Source: Candidatus Hydrogenedentota bacterium
GTDB lineage: Bacteria; Hydrogenedentota; Hydrogenedentia; Hydrogenedentales; SLHB01
Assembly (NCBI GenBank): GCA_023384315.1
Contig: JAHDWY010000115.1
Span: 946 to 9,511, forward strand
DNA length: 8,566 nt
Direction of reading: 5' to 3'
The notes under the pieces are model-generated. The model saw only the letters and a list, made by a program, of their open reading frames with translations. It ran no database searches and was not told where the DNA came from. Each line of letters opens with the position of its first letter. The stretch's first letter is position 1. The translations under genes were made by a program, and so were the position numbers. Below, piece after piece: positions 1 through 4,760 of this stretch.

Positions 1-1130
1 TTGTCCGGCGTGCCGAACTCGTCGCTCAACGCGCAGCGCCGGAACCTGGAGCGGGTGTGTTCGTTCCGATCGTGTACCGCCGTTTGCAGGTAATGCAGGA
101 ACCCGAGCGATTGCAGTTTTGCGTCCTCGAAGACGATCTGCCGCTGCGCGCGGGTCATGCACACGATGTTCTTTTTCGACGCCCCCGCTTCGTTCGCTTC
201 CAGCGCGTCCACGACCCGTTGCGGCAACACGTCCAAGGGGTAATCCTGGGGCGTGTAACACAGGAGAATCACGTCGGGATGTTCGATCCCCAATTCGTAA
301 CTGTCCACCACGCGGCGCGATTTGTAGATGACTTCCTGGTCGAACGTTTGCCACGAGTAGTTGCGCGCATCGTACGTGGACGGCGGCGGAATGATTGCGT
401 CCGCCTCCGTTTCGATCACCATCATCGTGTACGAAATGGGGTTCATGTCGGTGAGCGGATAGCCGTCCCGCGATTCCGGCGCGAGCGGTTCGCCGTAGGT
501 GCTCTTCAAGTCCGGACCATACTCAAACGCCGCGCCCGCCGCTTGCACCACCTCGCCCCAGTCCGACGCGTCGATGGTGAGGGGTGCATGCACGGTAAAG
601 CGATCCCCGTCGCCTCCCGTAGGCGCAAAGGTCACCGCCTTCAGCGTACCGTCTTCAACCGTCGCCGAGACGGGAAAGTGATTGCTGATAATCCGGAGTT
701 GTCCCGAGTCCACGTACGGACGCACCATTTCACGAAAAGCCGCTTCCGCATGCACCGGCCGGCAGGTCGTGTGCACGTGGGTGAACCCCGGCCGCGCCGC
801 GCCGTAGCGTTCCAGGTTGTCCGCCTCGATCCGGTCCATCACTTCCTTGAACAACCCTGACCGCGGGAAGGGAAAGCGGTTCACCGGGCCCCGGTTCTCG
901 TCGATGGCCACCAACGACTCCGCCGTGAACTGTCCCCCCAGCCAATCGATGTCGTTCACCAGCACGATCGACCCGACGCCCATCCGCGCCGCCTGCACCG
1001 CCGCCGCGCACCCCGACTCCGTACCGCCCACGATCAGCAAATCGGCCTGAAGGTTATCTGACGAGTGCGCATTCATCGGGATCAAAGCAATCGCGCATAG
1101 GAAAAAGAGAGTGGCAAATCGATTCAGCAT
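1..1130 (-). CDS. Secreted FAD-dependent oxidoreductase (partial, C-terminus off the left edge)
   Basis: The minus frame stays open from an ATG at 1130 to base 1, giving 376 codons without the C-terminus. Residues 1-23 form a signal peptide: a basic start, a hydrophobic core (FATLFFLCAIALIPM) and an AHS|S-like cleavage site. There is no clear lipobox. The mature protein opens with a Rossmann dinucleotide-binding segment, ADLLIVGGTESGCAAA, at about residues 29-44. Its GGTESG loop is the variant typical of the PF12831 FAD-oxidoreductase family. DWLGGQF at 62-68 and IDASDWGEVVQAAG at 186-199 fit the later FAD-contacting segments of that family. These enzymes are flavin-dependent redox proteins, often secreted and often near polysaccharide genes; the substrate cannot be read from sequence. 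The transcript has no Shine-Dalgarno motif before the ATG and instead carries CCTCCT there. The start is chosen because it gives a complete signal peptide. The GNAT gene lies 170 bp upstream on the same strand. Confidence 0.86.
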   Translation of the reverse strand, partial: MLNRFATLFFLCAIALIPMNAHSSDNLQADLLIVGGTESGCAAAVQAARMGVGSIVLVNDIDWLGGQFTAESLVAIDENRGPVNRFPFPRSGLFKEVMDRIEADNLERYGAARPGFTHVHTTCRPVHAEAAFREMVRPYVDSGQLRIISNHFPVSATVEDGTLKAVTFAPTGGDGDRFTVHAPLTIDASDWGEVVQAAGAAFEYGPDLKSTYGEPLAPESRDGYPLTDMNPISYTMMVIETEADAIIPPPSTYDARNYSWQTFDQEVIYKSRRVVDSYELGIEHPDVILLCYTPQDYPLDVLPQRVVDALEANEAGASKKNIVCMTRAQRQIVFEDAKLQSLGFLHYLQTAVHDRNEHTRSRFRRCALSDEFGTPD

Positions 1131-1230
1131 GATAGGAGGCTAAAGGACCGAACGCTCTGATTCAACAAGAGCGCCGTCCCCGTTTCACTCATATTCTTCG
1201 AATTGTTCACGGAGCGAGGCAAACGTGAAC

Positions 1231-1270
1231 TCCCCCTTCGAAGGGGGCAGGCCCGAAGGGCCGAGGGGGA
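1231..1270. repeat. Intergenic compound palindrome with two alternative folds
   Basis: A perfect 16-bp palindrome, CCCCCTTCGAAGGGGG, occupies 1232-1247. Two bases later comes a second perfect hairpin, GGCCCGAAGGGCC, at 1250-1262 (5-bp stem, 3-base loop). The outer TCCCCCT (1231-1237) is also complementary to AGGGGGA (1264-1270). The element can therefore fold as two side-by-side hairpins or as one long stem enclosing the second hairpin. It lies between the GNAT stop and the FAD oxidoreductase start. No run of T follows on either strand, so a standard Rho-independent terminator is not supported. A dispersed REP-like repeat is the likelier reading. The remainder of 1131-1300 shows only a 9-base direct repeat, TCCAGCCTC, at 1280-1288 and 1294-1302. 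Confidence 0.6.
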
Positions 1271-1300
1271 TGTTCTTCCTCCAGCCTCCCGTCTCCAGCC

Positions 1301-1906
1301 TCAAAACCTGATCTCATACCCGATACACAAATGCGGCTCCAGCGGGTGCTTCGTGACGATGTCGTACTTCTCCTTCACCAGCGGCCACTCCTCCGGCAGG
1401 CACGCGCAATACAGGTACTCGATCCCGATATAGTTCCGGCCGACCGCGTCCTTGACCTCGTCCGTGGGCCGCATGCGGAACCGGTAATGCCGCCCGATCT
1501 CCTTCATGCCGAGCCGCTGATAGTAGCGCTGCGCCCTGCGATCCTGCGTCCAGTACTCGAGCCGGTGAAAGCCTTTCTCCTTCGCGTTCTCCACCGTCGC
1601 GTTGATCAGCAACTCGCCGATCCGATGCCCCGTGTACTCCGGCAACCGCCCGAACTCCAGCACGTACCCGCCCACGCTGTCCTTAAGGAAACAAAACTCG
1701 CCCGGCTCATTCTCGTACTGCGCATCCGTCAACCCGACGATCTTTCCCTCGTGCAATGCCACCAATCGCGTCGACTGAAACCCCTCATATGCCGGCCGCT
1801 CCTGGATCGTGTAATTCCACGCATGCGAAATGCTCAGGATGATGGCATGCACCCGCATCCACTCGGCCTCATCCTCCGCCCGGTACTCCCGAATCTCAAT
1901 ATCCAC
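1301..1906 (-). CDS. GNAT-family N-acetyltransferase
   Basis: This 201-residue protein has the GNAT fold order. An N-terminal strand (DIEIREYRAED) leads into the 'KIVGLTDAQYE' strand at about 55-65, then the acetyl-CoA-binding motif A region at about 83-102 (LEFGRLPEYTGHRIGELLI). Motif B at about 121-140 contains RRAQRYYQRLGMKEIGRHY, the usual 'YxxxGF/M' helix-strand. GNAT enzymes move an acetyl group from acetyl-CoA to an amine; the substrate is unknown. The pyrophosphate loop reads TGHRIG where the family consensus is R/Q-x-x-G-x-G/A, so two consensus positions differ. A tail of about 55 residues follows the core. The start is a GTG preceded by GGAG with 8 bases between. An overlapping five-codon ATG frame (ATGGCGCGTGGATATTGA) begins 7 bases upstream of the GTG in another frame and is probably not translated. 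The protein is cytoplasmic, with no signal peptide or membrane segment. Confidence 0.9.
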   Translation of the reverse strand: MDIEIREYRAEDEAEWMRVHAIILSISHAWNYTIQERPAYEGFQSTRLVALHEGKIVGLTDAQYENEPGEFCFLKDSVGGYVLEFGRLPEYTGHRIGELLINATVENAKEKGFHRLEYWTQDRRAQRYYQRLGMKEIGRHYRFRMRPTDEVKDAVGRNYIGIEYLYCACLPEEWPLVKEKYDIVTKHPLEPHLCIGYEIRF

Positions 1907-1945
1907 GCGCCATTCTCCAAACTCGATTCACTGGCCCACAGATTA

Positions 1946-1964
1946 CACCGATTATCACCGATTA
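1946..1964. repeat. Short tandem direct repeat (CACCGATTA x2-like)
   Basis: CACCGATTA/CACCGATTA-type units sit at 1946-1954 and 1956-1964 with a 10-bp period. They are preceded by a third, partial GATTA at 1941-1945. The repeat lies 40 bp upstream of the GNAT start, at the edge of a hairpin-rich spacer. A 10-bp period places both copies on the same face of the helix, so a protein-binding site is possible. It may equally be part of a dispersed intergenic element. Confidence 0.45.
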
Positions 1965-1980
1965 AGAAACACCCTAGGAG

Positions 1981-2176
1981 CATGGGCATCCCGCCCGTGT
2001 AGTATCGTAATCTCAGATGTGGCGCGATTTGCGGGGACGCCGCGCTTGACCGTAGCCGAAGGTTGGTGATCGAATGAAGCCCCGGATGGGGCGAAAGACT
2101 GTTGCCCAGGGTGGAGCGAGGCACGAGCGGAACCCTGGGTAAGGTGACTCCTGAATTGATCAAGCCCTGGAAGGGC
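1981..2176. repeat. Cluster of five stem-loops in a non-coding spacer
   Basis: The spacer between the beta-helix gene stop and the GNAT start contains five separate inverted repeats. The first is CATGGGC/GCCCGTG at 1981-1999, with one G-T pair and an ATCCC loop. The second is GCGG/CCGC at 2031-2043. The third is GCCCC-GGAT-GGGGC at 2079-2092. The fourth is CCCAGGGT/ACCCTGGG at 2105-2139, with a 19-base loop. The fifth is GCCCT-GGA-AGGGC at 2164-2176. The third and fifth share an AAGCCC start and a GGA loop, and their closing pair is C-G in one and T-A in the other, so they look like two copies of one unit flanking the central hairpin. Neither strand has a T-run after a stem that would make a textbook terminator. 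The fifth hairpin lies just past the beta-helix stop codon and could still affect mRNA end formation. I see no convincing gene in this stretch. Confidence 0.6.
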
Positions 2177-2186
2177 GGCAGAACAC

Positions 2187-3980
2187 TCACCGTCTACCCG
2201 CCGCCTCCGCGATTCCCGACGGATACCCCGTTTCTCCCGGCGCGATGCCGAAATTGTTATCATGCTCCTTACAAGTCTCGATCCGGTTCTGCGCGCGGTT
2301 GTTGTAGTTCATCGGTGTCTCGACGCCGTACACGACGTTCCCCGTAATCTCGATGAACCCGCTGCCTTCATCGAGGTAAATGCCGCCCGGCCATCCCGGG
2401 TTGTCATGGATCAGATTCCCCTCGATCACCGTCCCGGGCTGATTGCCCAGGGTATACACGCCGCCGCCGTCGTTGCGCCGCTGCATCACGCGGTAAATGT
2501 GATTCCCCGCGATCCGGTTGTCGCGCGCAGGCGTCGGCTTTTCGTACACGAACGGGATCGGATAGTTCCCGCCGCCGCTGTCTTCCTCGCCCCAGCCCCA
2601 TCCAATCGAAATGCCGGAGTAGGGGAGATCGCGAATCTCGTTGTGCTCGATGACCGTGTCCTGCACGTAGCCCGCGAAGATGCCCACGCTGTCCTCGAAC
2701 TCCGCGCCGACGCGCTCGATGAGGCAATCGCTCACGCGGTTCCCTCGCACCACCATCGCCGGGTCCGCGGGATGATGATCGTCTTTCTGCACGTCGCCGA
2801 TCTGAATCCCGCTCCCCGAGATATCCGCAAAGGTACAGCGCGACACCACGCAGTTCTGCGACCCGCGCGTCAAATCCAGCCCCGCGCCGCCCAACCGCGT
2901 GAAGGTACAATTCTCGAACACGATCCCGTGACCGTATTCCACGACCACGTTCGCGGGACTCTTCACGTATTCGTTGTGGAGATTCACCAGCGACCCGTCC
3001 CGCTCGAAAAGGTTAGTCGGCTCGATCGTAAAATTCGCCTGCACGTCCGCATGACCGATCCTGCTCGGACCTAACCACGTCGCGTCCGCGAAGGTGATCC
3101 CCTCGTAGCGGACATCTCGCACCGGCGCATCCACGGTACCCCGCAGCGCCACCAGCGTCTCCAACACCGGCACCACACACGCCGCCGCCGCCATGTCCTC
3201 GCCCTCGCGCGGGAGGTAGTAGATCGCCTGCGTCTCGCCGTCGTGGTACCACTCGCCCGGTTCGTCCAACAGTTCCAGCGCGTTCTCCACGTACGCGGGA
3301 TACTCTGCCTTCACCCCTTCCTTCCGGCAGAGCAGGTAGAAGTTCGGCTGCTGCATCACCAGCTCCGCCGCGCCGTCACCGTTCCGCCGCACCGACGCCA
3401 CGCGCCCGATCATGTGACTCCACGAATTGTGGAACCCCAGTTCCAGATCCCCCGGACGCGCCCAATCCGCCATCGCGCCGTCCGCCATGCGGAACCCCGC
3501 TTCCTCATCAATCGCTGCCAACGCCCCGAACCGTTCCGCCCCCTCGAGAAACGCACCCCGCGCCCGCTGCGCCCGCACCCCGTTCACATACAACTGCCGG
3601 CACGCCGCAATGTCCGTCTGCGCCTTCCAACGCCCATTCTCATCCGGCGACCAACCCGTCACCACCACGCCCCCGCTCACCACTGGCCGCGCCCCCTCCG
3701 CCGCCCGAAACACCAGCCCCGAATCCTCCGCCCCCAACACCAACGGCTCGGTCAACGGATACACGCCGTCCGCGAATTCGATAACCACCTCGCCATCACC
3801 GCGCGGTGTACGACGCGTCGCGTCTACCGCTGCGATCACAGTGCGAAATGCATCCGTACTCGCCCCCGTTACCGCATCATTGCCATCCGGTGAGACGCGC
3901 ACCAAGACCTCGACTTCCGCCGCGACGCCGCACAACACAGGCAAACATAACAAGGTGATGAACGGAACAAAGCGGCGCAT
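2187..3980 (-). CDS. Secreted right-handed parallel beta-helix protein, GH141-like
   Basis: This 597-residue protein begins with a Sec signal peptide (RRFVPFITLLCLPVLCGVAA, cleavage near residue 21). Next comes the pectate-lyase-like opening found in many beta-helix enzymes: VSPDGNDAVTG at 29-39 and FADGVYPL at 69-76. An inserted region follows with VTGW (107-110), RWKAQ (117-121) and RQLYVNGVRAQRARG (128-142), which I associate with GH141-type proteins. From about 345 to 560 there are short strand-turn repeats such as IVFENCTFTRLGGAGLDL, IEHNEIRDLPYSGISIG and IEGNLIHDNPGWPGGIYLDE. These are parallel beta-helix coils with stacked Asn and Cys positions. GH141 members act on plant or pectic glycans, so a glycan-active role outside the cytoplasm is inferred; I cannot place the catalytic acids. 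The start is secure: AGGAGG lies 8 bases upstream of the ATG. The DUF2007-like gene is 91 bp upstream on the same strand. Confidence 0.95.
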   Translation of the reverse strand: MRRFVPFITLLCLPVLCGVAAEVEVLVRVSPDGNDAVTGASTDAFRTVIAAVDATRRTPRGDGEVVIEFADGVYPLTEPLVLGAEDSGLVFRAAEGARPVVSGGVVVTGWSPDENGRWKAQTDIAACRQLYVNGVRAQRARGAFLEGAERFGALAAIDEEAGFRMADGAMADWARPGDLELGFHNSWSHMIGRVASVRRNGDGAAELVMQQPNFYLLCRKEGVKAEYPAYVENALELLDEPGEWYHDGETQAIYYLPREGEDMAAAACVVPVLETLVALRGTVDAPVRDVRYEGITFADATWLGPSRIGHADVQANFTIEPTNLFERDGSLVNLHNEYVKSPANVVVEYGHGIVFENCTFTRLGGAGLDLTRGSQNCVVSRCTFADISGSGIQIGDVQKDDHHPADPAMVVRGNRVSDCLIERVGAEFEDSVGIFAGYVQDTVIEHNEIRDLPYSGISIGWGWGEEDSGGGNYPIPFVYEKPTPARDNRIAGNHIYRVMQRRNDGGGVYTLGNQPGTVIEGNLIHDNPGWPGGIYLDEGSGFIEITGNVVYGVETPMNYNNRAQNRIETCKEHDNNFGIAPGETGYPSGIAEAAGRR

Positions 3981-3988
3981 AAAGAATT

Positions 3989-3994
3989 CCTCCT
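3989..3994 (-). promoter_or_regulatory. Consensus ribosome binding site of the beta-helix gene
   Basis: On the minus strand, AGGAGG precedes the ATG at 3980 with an 8-base spacer (AATTCTTT). It is a full match to the Shine-Dalgarno consensus and fixes the start of the beta-helix gene. It contrasts with the FAD oxidoreductase, which has no such site. Confidence 0.85.
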
Positions 3995-4039
3995 AACGAT
4001 AAGAAGCGTGTGCAGACATATAGTGAATAGAGAGTCATC

Positions 4040-4056
4040 GCGATACGCGGCGATAC
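4040..4056. repeat. Direct repeat GCGATAC with 10-bp period
   Basis: GCGATAC occurs at 4040-4046 and 4050-4056, and the first copy also forms part of CGCGATACGCG (CGCG-ATA-CGCG). It lies between the DUF2007-like stop codon and the beta-helix start, 60-75 bp upstream of that start. One helical turn separates the copies, so it could be an operator. No promoter next to it is good enough to support this. Confidence 0.3.
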
Positions 4057-4071
4057 TCGGAGTGCGGAATC

Positions 4072-4329
4072 CTATGCTTCCTCCTCGACCCCGGACCCCG
4101 TCCGCTCGCGCAAAATGAACGTCGCTTCCTCGACATCCTCCTCCGCGACGAGGATCTCCACTTTGCCGAGCCCATCGACCGCCAACGGCAAGACGTTGTG
4201 CGGCACTTCGGAATTCGTGCGCGCGGAAACCCCATGCGCGCCCAGACACGACACAATGACATCCGCCTCGTGATCGCTCCAGCATTCATAGATGGCCACC
4301 AAGGGCCGCCCCGTGTCGTCGAAGATCAT
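4072..4329 (-). CDS. Small DUF2007-like protein
   Basis: This 85-residue soluble acidic protein has no signal peptide. It matches the general pattern of the DUF2007 family (PF09413, 'putative signal transducing protein'). An opening strand (LVAIYECWSDHEADVIVSCLGAHGVSARTNSE) corresponds to the family's 'typically aliphatic strand, then helix that selects between subunits, then short strand' layout. A central NVLPLAVDGLGKVEILVAEEDVEEATFILRE then gives the family's VxVxxEDxExAxxxL ending. The family is small, mostly uncharacterised and shows a ferredoxin-like (beta-alpha-beta) arrangement; its function is unknown. The ATG at 4329 is preceded by AAGGA at a normal distance. The gene is the first of the minus-strand block and could be cotranscribed with the beta-helix gene, although the two have no evident functional link. 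Family assignment is by pattern memory and is less sure than the coding call. Confidence 0.8.
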   Translation of the reverse strand: MIFDDTGRPLVAIYECWSDHEADVIVSCLGAHGVSARTNSEVPHNVLPLAVDGLGKVEILVAEEDVEEATFILRERTGSGVEEEA

Positions 4330-4433
4330 GGTAGGTGTCCTTCGCTACCCGCGTTTCCGCCGCAGGCGCTACGATAGCCGCGACCGCATTGTGCCCGTTA
4401 GTAGCTTCGTTCTTCTACGATATACGTTGCCCG

Positions 4434-4564
4434 CACTGGGAGCGCCATGCTCCAGCGTGGCTGCTTCGGACGGCAAGTCCGGACCCCGCACCGCATCGTC
4501 GTATACCGCAGCGACTTCATCTACTCCTCCGACATCGCCAGGCTGGAGCCAGGCGCTCCCAGTG
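4434..4564. repeat. REPIN-like inverted pair of 28-bp palindromic arms
   Basis: The left arm (4434-4461) begins CACTGGGAGCGCC, and the right arm (4537-4564) ends GGCGCTCCCAGTG. The reverse complement of the right arm matches the left at 25 of 28 positions. Each arm also folds by itself: GGAGC(5)GCTCC is present in both, and GCCATGC-TCCA-GCGTGGC in the left arm forms a 7-bp stem with one G-T pair. The arms are separated by 75 bp with no coding signal. Two REP-type palindromes in opposite orientation make the layout called REPIN. It lies in the divergent spacer between the DUF2007-like gene and ileS. The rest of that spacer, 4330-4433 and 4565-4703, holds only an 8-bp direct repeat, CTACGATA (4369-4376 and 4415-4422), and weak promoter-like patches. 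Confidence 0.65.
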
Positions 4565-4703
4565 GGGCCGCACTCCATTATCGCCGACTTGTGACTCTTG
4601 GCTCGTTCCGCTGCGCATCGGCGTGGGTATAGCGATGGGTTTACGAATCCCCCTATCCCGTGTCTAACCCGCTCAGAATACTATGAATACTGACGCGAAA
4701 TCC

Positions 4704-4733
4704 TTGAACTTCGCGGAGTTGCTGTGCTATGGT
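4704..4733 (+). promoter_or_regulatory. Possible sigma70-type promoter for ileS
   Basis: TTGAAC (4704-4709) and TATGGT (4728-4733) are separated by 18 bp, each matching 4 of 6 consensus bases. Transcription would begin near 4740, between this box and the GGAG at 4747-4750, and would give a leader of about 20 bases before the GTG at 4761. If real, it excludes the upstream ATG at 4683 as the ileS start. The match is modest. Confidence 0.3.
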
Positions 4734-4760
4734 CCGCCATTCATTTGGAGTACTTTCGAC

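Noticed and set aside
57..860. A 267-codon plus-strand frame
   Set aside because: It lies opposite the FAD oxidoreductase, which has a signal peptide and FAD motifs. The plus-strand translation is Arg/His/Val-rich and looks like a shadow.
1134..1139. A perfect AGGAGG on the plus strand
   Set aside because: No plus-strand start codon follows at a usable distance, and no plausible plus-strand gene begins there.
1331..2002. A 223-codon plus-strand frame
   Set aside because: It is antisense to the GNAT gene and runs into the repeat-rich spacer. The composition is Leu/Arg/Pro-rich with no recognisable domain.
1946..2176. CRISPR array or tRNA genes in the hairpin-rich spacer
   Set aside because: The repeats are not identical units with regular spacers, and no cloverleaf or TPsiC-like GTTCRA motif in the right place was seen.
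4434..4564. An insertion sequence with terminal inverted repeats
   Set aside because: The interval is only 131 bp, has no transposase frame, and no flanking target-site duplication was recognised. The internal folding of each arm fits a REP pair better.
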